The notes beneath the pieces are model-generated. The model searched no databases. It was given only the letters and a program-made list of their open reading frames with translations, and was not told the origin of the DNA. This document shows positions 51,732-60,890 of a stretch of DNA of 64,000 nucleotides, in pieces. The position numbers were made by a program, and so were the translations under genes. Each line of letters starts with the position of its first letter. The first letter of the stretch is position 1. This DNA comes from Microterricola viridarii (lineage in GTDB: Bacteria; Actinomycetota; Actinomycetes; Actinomycetales; Microbacteriaceae). The stretch is from contig NZ_LT629742.1 of NCBI RefSeq assembly GCF_900104895.1, positions 434,001 to 498,000 on the forward strand. Reading direction: 5' to 3'.

Positions 51732-52760
51732 TTAGCCGAGGTTCGGCTCCCAGTCGATCGCCGGGGCGATGTGGTCGGCGATGGTCTGCAGCAGGCGCGC
51801 GTTGTAGTCGACGCCGAGTTGGTTCGGCACGGTGAGCAGCACGGTGTCGGCGGCCTGCACGGCGGCGTCGGCGGCCAGCTCGGCCGCGATCTGGTCGGGC
51901 TCGCCGGTGTAGCTCTTGCCGAAGCGGGCGATGCCGCCGTCGATGTAGCCGACCTGGTCCTGGCTCTCGCTGGAACGGCCGCCGAAGTAGCGCCGGTCCT
52001 CGTCGGTGGTGACGGGGATGACGCTGCGGCTGATCGAGACGCGGGGCGTGCGCTCCCAGCCCTGCTCGGCCCAGGCGGCGCGGAACATGGCGATCTGCTC
52101 GGCCTGCAACTGGTCGAACGGCACCCCGGTGTCCTCGGTGAGCAGGGTCGAGCTCATCAGGTTCATGCCCTGCTCGGCGGCCCACTGACCGGTGGCGCGG
52201 CTGCCGGCGCCCCACCAGATGCGGTCGGCGAGCCCGGGGGACTGCGGCTCGATCGCGAGCGGCTCGTAGCTGCCGGTCATCTGCGGGTTCGGCTCTGCCA
52301 CGCCGGCGCCGGTGATGGCGGCGCGGAACAGCTCCGTCTTGACGCGGGCGAGGTCGGCATCCGCCATGCCCTCCGGCGGCACGTAGCCGAAGGTGCGGGC
52401 GCCGTTCAGGGCAGGCTCGGGTGACCCGCGGCTCACGCCGAGCTGCAGCCGGCCGCCGCTGATCAGGTCGGCCGCGGCCGCCTCCTCGGCCATGTAGAGG
52501 GCGTTCTCGTAGCGCATGTCGATGACGCCGGTGCCGATCTCGATGCGCGAGGTGCGGGCGCCGATCGCCGCGAGGAGCGGGAACGGCGAGGCGAGCTGCT
52601 TCGCGAAGTGGTGCACGCGGAAGTAGGCGCCGTCGATGCCGATCTCCTCGGCGGCCTCTGCCAGCTCGATGGATTGCAGCAGCACGTCGCTGGCGCTGCG
52701 CGTGCGCGAGCCGGGGATGGCCTGGTAGTGCCCGAAGGAGAGGAATCCGATGCGTTTCAC
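51732..52760 (-). CDS. LLM-class flavin-dependent oxidoreductase
   Basis: This 342-residue luciferase-like TIM-barrel enzyme starts MKRIGFLSFGHYQAIPGSRT (GTG). Family motifs are IDGAYFRVHHFAKQLASPFPLLAAIGARTSRIEIGTGVIDMRYENALYMAEEAAAADLISGGRLQLGVSRG. Such enzymes use FMNH2 or F420 to oxidise or reduce small molecules. It is divergent from a second LLM protein gene, only 55 bases away. The substrate cannot be inferred. Confidence 0.9.
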   Translation of the reverse strand: MKRIGFLSFGHYQAIPGSRTRSASDVLLQSIELAEAAEEIGIDGAYFRVHHFAKQLASPFPLLAAIGARTSRIEIGTGVIDMRYENALYMAEEAAAADLISGGRLQLGVSRGSPEPALNGARTFGYVPPEGMADADLARVKTELFRAAITGAGVAEPNPQMTGSYEPLAIEPQSPGLADRIWWGAGSRATGQWAAEQGMNLMSSTLLTEDTGVPFDQLQAEQIAMFRAAWAEQGWERTPRVSISRSVIPVTTDEDRRYFGGRSSESQDQVGYIDGGIARFGKSYTGEPDQIAAELAADAAVQAADTVLLTVPNQLGVDYNARLLQTIADHIAPAIDWEPNLG

Positions 52761-52815
52761 ACCGAGTGCAGCGTCGGGGATCGCGCCGTTATTCCTGCGT
52801 CATAGACTGCCGAGC

Positions 52816-53829
52816 ATGCGATTCGGAACTTTCATCCCCCAAGGCTGGCGCCACGACCTCGTCGACATCGACCCCAGTGAGCACTGGGACACCATGCGGG
52901 CCCTGGCCCAGTCGGCGGATGCCGGCCCCTGGGAGTCGATCTGGGTGTACGACCACTTCCACACCGTGCCGGCCCCCACCGACCAGGCCACGCATGAGGC
53001 GTGGACGCTGATGAGCGCCTTCGCCGCCGTCACCGAGCGCGTGCGCATCGGCCAGATGTGCACCTGCATGAGCTACCGCAACCCTGCCTACCTGGCCAAG
53101 GTCGCGGCGACCGTCGACATGATCAGCGGCGGCCGCACCGAGATGGGCATCGGCGGCGGCTGGTACGAGCAGGAGTGGCGCGCCTACGGCTACGGCTTCC
53201 CCGGCATCCCCGAGCGGCTCGGCCGCCTCCGCGAGGGCGTCGACATTATGAAGCAGGCGTGGACGACAGGCGAGGCGACCCTCGACGGCCAGTACTACCA
53301 GGTGGACAAGGCCATCGTGCAGCCGATGCCGCCGCAGCAGGGCGGCATCCCGATCTGGGTCGCCGGCGGCGGCGAGAAGGTCACGCTGAAGATCGCGGCG
53401 CAGTACGCTGACTACACCAACTTCACCGGCACGCTCGAGGAGTTCGACCACAAGAGCGCCGTGCTGCGCGGGCACTGCGAGGCCATCGGGCGCAACTTCG
53501 GCAGCATCACCCGCTCCTCGAACTTCAACACCATCATCGCCGACACCGAGGCCGAGGTGGCCGAGCGCATCGACGCCGTCGAGGCGCGCATGGCCCGCCA
53601 CGTCGGGGCGGACACCGCCGCCGAGTACGTGCACGCCAACTACCACTCGGGCGCCCCGGGCGTCGGCACGCCGGAGCAGGTGATCGAGCGCCTGCTCGAG
53701 CGCCAGAAGCACGGACTCGGCTACTCGATCCACTACTTCCCCGAGGCGGCGTACGACCGCTCGACCCAGCAGCTGTTCGAGCAGACCGTGATCCCGGCGC
53801 TCGCCGACTCGGCGGGCGACGAACTGTAG
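52816..53829 (+). CDS. LLM-class oxidoreductase, probably F420-dependent
   Basis: This 337-residue enzyme starts MRFGTFIPQGWRHDLVD and has ESIWVYDHFHTVPAP, RIGQMCTCMSYRNPAYLAKVAATVDMISGGRTEMGIGGGWYEQEWRAYGYGFP, and IPIWVAGGGEKVTLKIAAQYADYTNF. The DHF and GGGW patterns are common among F420-dependent LLM proteins of actinobacteria. It is divergent from the preceding LLM gene and followed by a terminator. No cofactor synthesis gene is present in the window. Confidence 0.9.
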   Translation: MRFGTFIPQGWRHDLVDIDPSEHWDTMRALAQSADAGPWESIWVYDHFHTVPAPTDQATHEAWTLMSAFAAVTERVRIGQMCTCMSYRNPAYLAKVAATVDMISGGRTEMGIGGGWYEQEWRAYGYGFPGIPERLGRLREGVDIMKQAWTTGEATLDGQYYQVDKAIVQPMPPQQGGIPIWVAGGGEKVTLKIAAQYADYTNFTGTLEEFDHKSAVLRGHCEAIGRNFGSITRSSNFNTIIADTEAEVAERIDAVEARMARHVGADTAAEYVHANYHSGAPGVGTPEQVIERLLERQKHGLGYSIHYFPEAAYDRSTQQLFEQTVIPALADSAGDEL

Positions 53830-53848
53830 ACTGTATACGCAAGCGACG

Positions 53849-53873
53849 AAGGCGCCCTTACCGGGGCGCCTTT
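53849..53873 (+). terminator. terminator after the LLM oxidoreductase gene
   Basis: AAGGCGCCC (53849-53857) and GGGCGCCTT (53864-53872) form a nine-base-pair stem ending in TTT. Confidence 0.75.
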
Positions 53874-53971
53874 GCGCGTTAAAGCGGGCCGCGCAGCTGC
53901 GGCATCCGTCCGGCCTCACCAGGCATCACGCGATCGTCTGCGCTTGCACGCACCCAAGGAGATACACAGTC

Positions 53972-54415
53972 ATGAAGTCGACCCGTATGGTCACCGTCGC
54001 CGCGCTCGCCCTGGGCGCCGCACTCGCTTTCACCGGTTGCGCCGCTGAGGCAACCCCCGAGGCGGCCCCCGCCAACACCGCATCCGCCGAGGCCTGCTCC
54101 GAGGTGCGCAACGTCACCAACGGCGCCCTGAACACCCTGGCCGGCGACCTCGCCGCCGACCCGGCCGGCAAGTCCGACTACTTCGGCCAGCTGACCGAGC
54201 GCGTCGACGCCCTGATCGGAACCGTCGAGAACGACGCGGCCGACGCCGCGTTCTCGTCGTTCTCTGCCGCGCTGGGCGAGGCGGGCGCCTACGTCGCCAC
54301 CGTGTCGACCGAGGCTCCGGCCGAGGACGCCGAGACCGACCCGGCGCTCATCGCCGCCACCACGGCCGTGCAGGACGCCTCCGTCGAGGCCGCGTCGAAC
54401 TGCTCCGCCCAGTAA
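53972..54415 (+). CDS. small secreted lipoprotein of unknown function
   Basis: I do not recognise this family. The 147-residue product has a lipoprotein signal, MKSTRMVTVAALALGAALAF, with lipobox FTGC, so it should be anchored outside the membrane. The mature part is Ala- and Glu-rich and mostly helical in character (VRNVTNGALNTLAGDLAADP, RVDALIGTVENDAADAAFSSFSAALG). Two further cysteines (SAEACSEV near residue 42 and the C-terminal SNCSAQ) could form a disulfide. Ribosome site AAGGAG precedes the ATG. Confidence 0.75.
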   Translation: MKSTRMVTVAALALGAALAFTGCAAEATPEAAPANTASAEACSEVRNVTNGALNTLAGDLAADPAGKSDYFGQLTERVDALIGTVENDAADAAFSSFSAALGEAGAYVATVSTEAPAEDAETDPALIAATTAVQDASVEAASNCSAQ

Positions 54416-54463
54416 CACCACCTCGCGAGCGCAGCAGCTCGCTCGAGCGCTCTGCTCGACACC

Positions 54464-54502
54464 CGGATGCCGGGGCGACACACTCTGTCGCCCCGGCATC
54501 CG
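54464..54502. terminator. 17-bp perfect hairpin between convergent genes
   Basis: CGGATGCCGGGGCGACA (54464-54480) pairs perfectly with 54486-54502 around a five-base loop. It lies between the lipoprotein and flavodoxin-like genes and can act in both directions. No U-tract is seen. Confidence 0.75.
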
Positions 54503-54517
54503 TCGTTGGAGGCGCGG

Positions 54518-55240
54518 CTAGCGGTACTCCGGGTTCGCCTCGAAGCCGAAGCGCTCGCCGTTGTCCCACTCGCGGCGGAGGTTGCCGAAGGCGGGCACGC
54601 CGCCGTTGGCCCGGAGCATCGCGGCCAGGTGCATCAGGTTCCAGCTCATGAACGTGGTGTTGCGGTTGGTGAAGTCGCTCTCCGGGCCGCCGGAGCCCGG
54701 GTCGAGGTAGCTCGGGCCCGGCCCGATCGCGCCGATCCAGCCGGCATCCGCGGCCGGCGGAATCGTGTAACCGATGTGCTGCAGGCTGTACAGCAGGTTC
54801 GACGCGCAGTGCTTGACGCCGTCCTCGTTGCCGGTGATGATCGCGCCGCCGACCTTGCCGTAATACACGTACTGGCCGGCGTCGTTGAACAGGCCGGACA
54901 TCGCATAGAGCCGCTCCACGATCCGCTTCGTGACCGAGCTGTTGTCGCCCAGCCAGATCGGCCCGGCGACGACCAGGATGTCGGCGGCGCGCACCGTGTC
55001 GAAGATCGCCGGCCACTCGTCGGTGGCCCAGCCGTGCTCGGTCATGTCCGGGTAGACGCCGGTCGCGATGTCGTGGTCGATCGCCCTCAGCACGTCGACG
55101 TGCACGCCCTGCTTGCGCATCAGCGCGGCGCTCAGATCGATGATGCCCTGGGTGTTGCTGACCTCGGGCGAGCGTTTGAGCGTGCAATTGATGAACAGTG
55201 CACGCAGGCCCGCATACTCTAAATCTGTCGGGGAGCTCAT
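54518..55240 (-). CDS. flavodoxin/NAD(P)H-dependent FMN reductase family protein
   Basis: This 240-residue protein has a flavodoxin-like fold: ALFINCTLKRSPEVSNTQGIID at the N-terminus (phosphate loop), ADILVVAGPIWLGDNSSVTKRIVERLYAMSG in the middle and GKVGGAIITGNEDGVKHCASNLLYSLQHIGYTIPP afterwards. These patterns fit NADPH-dependent FMN reductases of the WrbA/YwqN-like group. No partner gene is adjacent. It is divergent from the following LacI gene. Confidence 0.87.
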   Translation of the reverse strand: MSSPTDLEYAGLRALFINCTLKRSPEVSNTQGIIDLSAALMRKQGVHVDVLRAIDHDIATGVYPDMTEHGWATDEWPAIFDTVRAADILVVAGPIWLGDNSSVTKRIVERLYAMSGLFNDAGQYVYYGKVGGAIITGNEDGVKHCASNLLYSLQHIGYTIPPAADAGWIGAIGPGPSYLDPGSGGPESDFTNRNTTFMSWNLMHLAAMLRANGGVPAFGNLRREWDNGERFGFEANPEYR

Positions 55241-55398
55241 GCCCCGTAGTCAAGCACCGCATGCCGGTGCTGGCTAGGGGTGGGGAGGGGCCGCGTGCGG
55301 CGCGGGGACGCCGAACGGCACCCGCCGGCCCGAGCTTCGCGGGCGGCGCTTCCACGCCGCGCGCAGGAATTTGCAGCGGTTGTCGTAAACTTGCGCGC

Positions 55399-56406
55399 AT
55401 GTCGAGGAGATTGGCCGAAGTCGCCCGCAAGGTGGGCGTCAGCGAGGCGACCGTGAGCCGGGTGCTCAACGGCAAACCGGGGGTCTCGGCCTCCACCCGC
55501 GAGTCGGTGCTCACCGCGCTGGACGTGCTGGGCTACGAGCGGCCGACCAAGCTGCGTGGGGAGCGGGCGCGGCTCGTCGGGCTCGTGATGCCCGAGCTGC
55601 AGAACCCCATCTTCCCCGCGTTCGCCGAGGTGATCAGCGGGGGCCTGGCCCAGAACGGCTACACCCCCGTGCTCTGCACGCAGACGGCCGGCGGCATTTC
55701 GGAGTCAGACTACGTCGAGCTGCTGCTGCACCAGCAGGTGTCCGGTGTGATCTTCGTCGGCGGGGCGTACGCCCAGGCCGACACCTCGCACGACCACTAC
55801 GAGCGGCTGCGCGAGCTCAAGCTGCCCACTGTGCTCGTGAATGCCCCGGTGCCGGAGCTGAACTTCGCCACTGTCTCGTGCGACGACGCCGTCTCGATGG
55901 AGCAGGCGTTCGGGCACCTCGTGCAGCTCGGCCACGAACGGATCGGGCTCCTGCTCGGACCGGTCGACCACATGCCGTCGCGGCGCAAGCTCGCCTCCGC
56001 CCTGAAGATCGCCGACAAGGTGGGCGTCGATCTCGGGCCGGAGCGGATCGTGCACTCGCTCTACTCGCTTGAGGCCGGCCAGGCGGCGGCGACCAAGCTC
56101 CTCGCCACCGGGGTCACCGGCATCGTGTGCGCGAGCGACCCGATGGCGCTCGGCGCCGTGCGGGCCGTGCGCCGCTCCGGGCTGCGCGTTCCCGACGACG
56201 TCTCGGTGATCGGCTTCGACGACTCGGCGCTGATGAACTGCACCGAGCCGCCGCTGACGACGGTGCGCCAGCCGATCGAGTCGATGGGGCGCATGATCAT
56301 CGAGCTGCTGATGCGCCAGATGAGCAGCGACAATGCGCACGGCGACGAGCTGATCTTCGCGCCGGAGCTCGTCGTGCGGGCCTCCACCGCCCGGCCCCCG
56401 CACTGA
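55399..56406 (+). CDS. LacI-family regulator of the alpha-glucoside operon
   Basis: This 335-residue repressor has the helix-turn-helix RLAEVARKVGVSEATVSRVLNGKPGVS at residues about 4-30 and a ligand domain from LVGLVMPELQNPIFPAFAEV to the end IFAPELVVRAST. The ATG at 55399 is chosen; upstream in-frame codons belong to the divergent region. TTGCA-type sequences occur both before this gene (55374, 55391) and before the GH13 gene (56601, 56619, 56632), which suggests one operator type for both. It resembles MalR/AglR-type regulators of maltose or alpha-glucoside use. Confidence 0.9.
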   Translation: MSRRLAEVARKVGVSEATVSRVLNGKPGVSASTRESVLTALDVLGYERPTKLRGERARLVGLVMPELQNPIFPAFAEVISGGLAQNGYTPVLCTQTAGGISESDYVELLLHQQVSGVIFVGGAYAQADTSHDHYERLRELKLPTVLVNAPVPELNFATVSCDDAVSMEQAFGHLVQLGHERIGLLLGPVDHMPSRRKLASALKIADKVGVDLGPERIVHSLYSLEAGQAAATKLLATGVTGIVCASDPMALGAVRAVRRSGLRVPDDVSVIGFDDSALMNCTEPPLTTVRQPIESMGRMIIELLMRQMSSDNAHGDELIFAPELVVRASTARPPH

Positions 56407-56488
56407 GCCGGCGGGTTCCGTCAGGCTCAGCCAGCGGGCCTTCTCGGCAGTTTCGCCAGGCATGCCCGCGTGCCCGGGCGTGGGCCTG

Positions 56489-56519
56489 CCCGCTGAGCGA
56501 GCTTGTCGAAATCCCGGCG
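56489..56519. repeat. dispersed GAGCTTGTCG-type repeat, copy 2
   Basis: CCCGCTGAGCGAGCTTGTCG and the following AAATCCCGGCG match the blocks of the element at 10374-10427, without the internal insertions seen there. Confidence 0.6.
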
Positions 56520-56600
56520 AATCGAGCGACCAGAGCCGTTTTCGGAGCCGTTTTCCGAGCCGAAATCTGCCGCAAACCGACGCAAGCTAGCGCAAGCCGT

Positions 56601-56647
56601 TTGCAAATTGTTTAGTACTTGCATCATTTTGTTGCAAACACTACTTT
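56601..56647 (+). promoter_or_regulatory. promoter and operator region of the alpha-glucoside operon
   Basis: TTGCAT (56619-56624) and TACTTT (56642-56647) with a 17-base spacer form a plausible promoter. TTGCAA palindromes at 56601-56606 and 56632-56637 lie just upstream and inside the spacer. The local AT content is unusual for the window. LacI binding is inferred from the repeated TTGCAA. Confidence 0.55.
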
Positions 56648-56740
56648 CGACCTCACAACGATGGTGTTGCCCCCGGGCTCCGCCACCGACAACTGGCTCC
56701 GGCGCAGAAACTCTGCGCGGCTGTGTGAGGAGAACCCCGA

Positions 56741-58465
56741 GTGACTCTGCCCGTTCTGGCAACCGACACCATCGAGACGACGGATTCGGATGCCCTCTGG
56801 TGGCGAAGCGCCGTGATCTACCAGGTCTACGTGCGCAGCTTCGCCGATGGCAACGCCGACGGCACCGGTGACCTCGCCGGCGTCCGCGCTCACCTCGGCT
56901 ACCTGAAAGACCTCGGCGTCGACGCCATCTGGTTCAACCCGTGGTACCCGTCGCCGCTGGCCGACGGCGGCTACGACGTGAGCGACTACCGCGACATCCA
57001 CCCGGCCTTCGGCACCCTGCGCGAGGCAGAGCTGCTGATCGCCGAGGCGCTGGCGCTCGGCATCCGCACCATCATCGACATCGTCCCCAACCATGTCTCC
57101 GATCAGCACCCCTGGTTTCAGGCCGCCCTAGCCGCCGGCCCCGGCTCGCCCGAGCGCGAGCGCTTCTGGTTCCACCCCGGTGCCGGCGAGGGCGGCAACG
57201 AGATGCCGAACCACTGGGTGTCGAACTTCTCCGGCGACACGTGGACCCGCACCACGAACCCCGACGGCAGCCAGGGCGAGTGGTACCTGCACCTGTTCAC
57301 CCCGGAGCAGCCCGACCTCAACTGGAACCACCCCGACGTGCGGCGCGAGCACGAGGAGATCCTGCGCTTCTGGTTCGACCGGGGCGTCGCCGGCGTGCGC
57401 ATCGACTCCGCCGCGCTGCTGGTCAAGGCCGCCGGGCTGCCGGAGGTGCCTGAGGCGCCGGGCCCCGGCGAGCACCCCAACACCGACCGCGACGAACTGC
57501 ACCAGATCTACCGCGACTGGCGGGCGATCGCCGACTCCTACGAGGGCACCCGCGTGCTCGTCGGCGAGCTGTGGCTGCCCGACGCCGAGCGCTTCGCCAA
57601 GTACCTGCGCCCCGACGAGATGCACACAGCGTTCAACTTCGACTTCATGACCAGGCCCTGGGATGCCGCCGAGCTGCGCACCTCGATCGACCAGACGCTC
57701 GCCGCGCACGCCCCGGTCGGCGCGCCGTCGACCTGGGTGCTCTCCAACCACGACATCACCCGACCGGTCACCCGCTACGGCCGCGACGACTCCTCCTTCG
57801 ACTTCCTGAAGAAGCGCATCGGAACCCCGACTGACCTCGAGCTCGGCGTGCGCCGGGCGCGGGCCGCCGCCCTGCTCACGGCGGCGCTGCCCGGGTCGCT
57901 CTACATCTACCAGGGCGACGAGCTGGGCCTGCCGGAGGCCGAGGGCATCCCGGCCGCCCTGATCCAGGACCCGATGCACTTCCGCTCCGGCGGGGTGGAT
58001 CCAGGGCGAGACGGATGCCGCGTGCCGCTGCCCTGGCGCGGCACCGAGCCGCCGTTCGGCTTCAGCGCCGACGCTGCCGAGGCTGCCAACGGCGCCCAGC
58101 CGTGGCTGCCGCAGCCGAGCGAGTGGGCGACGCTCACGGTGCAGGCTCAGGAGAGCGACCCACGCTCGATGCTCTGGCTCTACCGCCAGGCCCTGCGCAC
58201 CCGCAAGCGGGAGGCGGCGCTCGGTGACGGCGGGCTGCACTGGCTGCCGAGCGATCCGGACGTGCTGGCCTTCGCCCGCGGCGACCGCTTCGTCAACGTC
58301 ACGAACCTCTCGTCGGCGGCGATCCCGTTGCCCGCCCACGACAGCATTCTGCTCAGCAGCAGCGCCCTCGACGGCGGCCTTCTCCCCGCCCAGGCCACCG
58401 TCTGGCTCCGAGTTTCCCCGCAACACCCACAGCACCACAAACACACCGAAAGGATCCGACAATGA
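56741..58465 (+). CDS. GH13 alpha-glucosidase
   Basis: This 574-residue cytoplasmic enzyme hydrolyses alpha-glucosides such as maltose, isomaltose, sucrose or trehalose-related sugars. GH13 conserved regions are clear: DIVPNHVSDQHPWF (region I), GVRIDSAALLVK with the nucleophile Asp (region II), VLVGELWLP with the acid/base Glu (region III) and WVLSNHDITRP with the transition-state Asp (region IV). It begins ALWWRSAVIYQVYVRSFADGN, as in oligo-1,6- and alpha-glucosidases. It starts with GTG. It overlaps the binding-protein gene by four bases, which ties hydrolysis to import. Confidence 0.94.
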   Translation: MTLPVLATDTIETTDSDALWWRSAVIYQVYVRSFADGNADGTGDLAGVRAHLGYLKDLGVDAIWFNPWYPSPLADGGYDVSDYRDIHPAFGTLREAELLIAEALALGIRTIIDIVPNHVSDQHPWFQAALAAGPGSPERERFWFHPGAGEGGNEMPNHWVSNFSGDTWTRTTNPDGSQGEWYLHLFTPEQPDLNWNHPDVRREHEEILRFWFDRGVAGVRIDSAALLVKAAGLPEVPEAPGPGEHPNTDRDELHQIYRDWRAIADSYEGTRVLVGELWLPDAERFAKYLRPDEMHTAFNFDFMTRPWDAAELRTSIDQTLAAHAPVGAPSTWVLSNHDITRPVTRYGRDDSSFDFLKKRIGTPTDLELGVRRARAAALLTAALPGSLYIYQGDELGLPEAEGIPAALIQDPMHFRSGGVDPGRDGCRVPLPWRGTEPPFGFSADAAEAANGAQPWLPQPSEWATLTVQAQESDPRSMLWLYRQALRTRKREAALGDGGLHWLPSDPDVLAFARGDRFVNVTNLSSAAIPLPAHDSILLSSSALDGGLLPAQATVWLRVSPQHPQHHKHTERIRQ

Positions 58466-59832
58466 AGTCTCCAAGACGAGTGCTCATGCTCACAGTGGCG
58501 ACCCTCGCGGGCGCCGCACTGCTGGCCGGCTGCACGGCCAGCCCCGAGGCAGAGAGTGGCGGCAAGACCAAGATCACCGTGGTCAGCCTCATCCCCGGCA
58601 CCGAGCAGGCGGCGTTCGACGCCTTCGACGCGCAGGTCGCCCAGTTCGAGAAGCTGAACCCAGACATCGAGGTCGAGGGCGTCGAATACGAGTGGACGGC
58701 CCCCACCTTCGCGGCTCAGCTGGCCGGCGGCACCCTGCCGGACGTCTTCCGCATCCCGCTCACCGACGCCAAGACGCTCATCGCCAACGGCCAGCTCGCC
58801 GACCTGACCAGCCAGGTCGAGGCGCTGCCCTTCTACGACAAGTTCAACCCGAGCGTGCTCGCGGCCGCGCAGGACGCGAGCGGCAACGTCTTCGGCATCC
58901 CGCGTGAGGCCTACGCGATGGGCTTGCAGTACAACCGCGCCCTGTTCGAGGAGGCCGGGCTCGACCCGGAGAAGCCGCCGACAACCTGGGACGAGGTGCG
59001 CGAGTACGCCAAGACCATCTCGGAGAAGACCGGCCAGGCCGGCTTCATGCAGATGTCGCAGAACAACACCGGCGGCTGGCAGCTGACGGCGGCGACCGTC
59101 GCCCGCGGCGGCGCGATGGAGGAGGTCTCCGGCGACACCGTCACCGTCACGGCCGACAACCCCGCCACCAAGGAGGCCCTGCAGTACCTCAAGGACCTCC
59201 GCTGGGGCGACAACTCCATGGGCAGCAACTTCCTGTTCGACTGGGGAACCATCAACCAGGCGTTTGCGGCCGGCCAGATCGGCATGTACACCAGCGGCTC
59301 CGACCTCTTCACCTCCCTCACCCGGGAGAACAATCTGAACCCTGACGACTACGGCCTCGCCGCCATGCCGCTCGGTGACTCGCAGGACGCCGCCGTGATG
59401 GGCGGTGGCACCCTCAACGTCGTCAACGTGAAGGCGTCGGATGCCGTCAAGGAGGCCGCCGTGAAGTGGATCTCGTTCTACGACCTGAACAAGCTCCTCG
59501 ACGAGGATGCCGCAGTGCTGGACGCCCAGACGCTCAGCGCAGCCGGTCAGGCCGTCGGAACCCCGGCCCTGCCGATCTTCGACCAGGCGACGCTTGACCA
59601 GTCGCGCGAGTGGATCGCCGACTACATCAACGTGCCGCAGGACCAGGTGCGCTTCTTCGCGGAGGGCAACGCCGGCCGCACGATCAACGGCGAGCCGGCC
59701 GCGCACACCCAGGAGCTCTACGGCGCCCTGGACGTGGTGGTGCAGGCCGTGCTCACCGACCAGAACGCCGACGTCGACGCCCTGCTCAAGCAGGTGAACA
59801 CGACCATCCAGGCGCTCGTCGACGCCGACTAG
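58462..59832 (+). CDS. sugar-binding lipoprotein of the alpha-glucoside ABC transporter
   Basis: This 456-residue family 1 solute-binding lipoprotein has the signal MKSPRRVLMLTVATLAGAAL and lipobox LAGC. The mature part begins KTKITVVSLIPGTEQAAFDAFDAQVAQFEKLNPDIEVEGVEYEW and includes LPDVFRIPLTDAKTLIANGQLADLT and YALGLQYN-like YAMGLQYNRALFEEAGLDPEKPPTTWDE. The ligand is probably a maltose- or sucrose-type alpha-glucoside, given the GH13 gene. A hairpin separates it from the permease genes. Confidence 0.93.
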   Translation: MKSPRRVLMLTVATLAGAALLAGCTASPEAESGGKTKITVVSLIPGTEQAAFDAFDAQVAQFEKLNPDIEVEGVEYEWTAPTFAAQLAGGTLPDVFRIPLTDAKTLIANGQLADLTSQVEALPFYDKFNPSVLAAAQDASGNVFGIPREAYAMGLQYNRALFEEAGLDPEKPPTTWDEVREYAKTISEKTGQAGFMQMSQNNTGGWQLTAATVARGGAMEEVSGDTVTVTADNPATKEALQYLKDLRWGDNSMGSNFLFDWGTINQAFAAGQIGMYTSGSDLFTSLTRENNLNPDDYGLAAMPLGDSQDAAVMGGGTLNVVNVKASDAVKEAAVKWISFYDLNKLLDEDAAVLDAQTLSAAGQAVGTPALPIFDQATLDQSREWIADYINVPQDQVRFFAEGNAGRTINGEPAAHTQELYGALDVVVQAVLTDQNADVDALLKQVNTTIQALVDAD

Positions 59833-59845
59833 GCGCCGCACGACC

Positions 59846-59879
59846 GGCGGATGCCGCGCACGGGAGCGCGGCATCCGCC
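59846..59879 (+). terminator. hairpin between the binding-protein and permease genes
   Basis: GGCGGATGCCGCGC (59846-59859) and GCGCGGCATCCGCC (59866-59879) form a perfect 14-bp stem with a six-base loop, 13 bases after the binding-protein stop. It is the third hairpin of this kind in the window. Confidence 0.7.
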
Positions 59880-59918
59880 CCTTCTCCCGTTTCACGCACC
59901 ACGCCAGAGAGAGTCAGC

Positions 59919-60890
59919 ATGAGCCTGCTTGAGCATCCACCGATCGAGAGCGCTGCTCCACCGGAGTCGCCGGGGGCGTCGCGTCGCGTGCGACGCAGGA
60001 CCCCGTTCACCTGGCTGCGCGGCGGCGGCCTCGGCAGCCTGCTGTTCGCCCTGCCGATGCTTCTCATCTTCGGCATCTTCGCCTGGTTCCCCATCGTGCG
60101 GGCCTTCGTGATGAGCTTCCAGAAGACGAACCTCGTCACAGACCCCACCTTCGTCGGCCTCGACAACTTCTTGAAAGTGTTCAACGACCCGGTGTTCTAC
60201 ACGGCCGTGCAGAACACCGCCTGGTTCGCCCTGCTCGCGCTGCTGTTCGGGTACCCGCTGCCCCTCATCGCCGCCGTGCTGATGAGCGAGGTGCGCCGGG
60301 CCAAGGGCCTCTACAGCGCGCTCGCCTACCTCCCGGTCGTCGTGCCGCCCGTCGTGGCGGTGCTGCTCTGGAAGTTCTTCTACGACGCCAGCCCGACCGG
60401 CGTGTTCAACACGATTCTCGGCTGGGTGGGGATTCCGCCGCAGCCGTGGATCCAGGACGCCACCATGGCGATGCCCTCGCTCGTGCTCGAGGCGACCTGG
60501 GCGGCGGCCGGTGGAACGGTCATCATCTACCTGGCGGCGCTCACCTCTGTCGCGCCCGAGCTCTACGACGCTGCCGAGGTAGACGGGGCCGGCATCTGGC
60601 GCAAGGTCTGGCACGTCACGCTGCCGCAGCTGCGCGGCATCCTGCTCATCACCTTCATCCTGCAGATCATCGGCACCGCACAGGTGTTCCTCGAGCCGTT
60701 CCTCTTCACCGCCGGCGGCCCGGCCAACTCCACCGTCACCGTGCTGCTGCTGATCTACCGCTACGCCTTCCAGAACAGCCTCGGAGGCGACTACGGCGCG
60801 GCGACGGCACTCAGCCTGATGCTGGCGATCTTCCTGGCGCTGCTCTCCCTTGTTTACTTCCGCCTCACCAAATCCTGGAGCCAGAATTGA
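59919..60890 (+). CDS. CUT1 sugar ABC transporter permease (MalF-like)
   Basis: This 323-residue permease has a charged N-terminal tail, then six membrane segments starting LLFALPMLLIFGIFAWFPIVRAFVMSF. The EAA loop is ELYDAAEVDGAGIWRKVWHVTLPQLRG. The ATG at 59919 follows AGAGAGAG. It pairs with the next permease, which starts within its stop codon. No ATPase gene is linked. Confidence 0.93.
   Translation: MSLLEHPPIESAAPPESPGASRRVRRRTPFTWLRGGGLGSLLFALPMLLIFGIFAWFPIVRAFVMSFQKTNLVTDPTFVGLDNFLKVFNDPVFYTAVQNTAWFALLALLFGYPLPLIAAVLMSEVRRAKGLYSALAYLPVVVPPVVAVLLWKFFYDASPTGVFNTILGWVGIPPQPWIQDATMAMPSLVLEATWAAAGGTVIIYLAALTSVAPELYDAAEVDGAGIWRKVWHVTLPQLRGILLITFILQIIGTAQVFLEPFLFTAGGPANSTVTVLLLIYRYAFQNSLGGDYGAATALSLMLAIFLALLSLVYFRLTKSWSQN

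Larger units (their letters stand above)
56407..56740. other. 334-bp regulatory stretch between the LacI gene and the GH13 operon
   Basis: It contains a copy of the GAGCTTGTCG-type dispersed repeat (56489-56519), several GCAAGC/GCAAAC repeats between 56574 and 56598, and the AT-rich promoter region at 56601-56647. No gene is supported inside it. Confidence 0.7.
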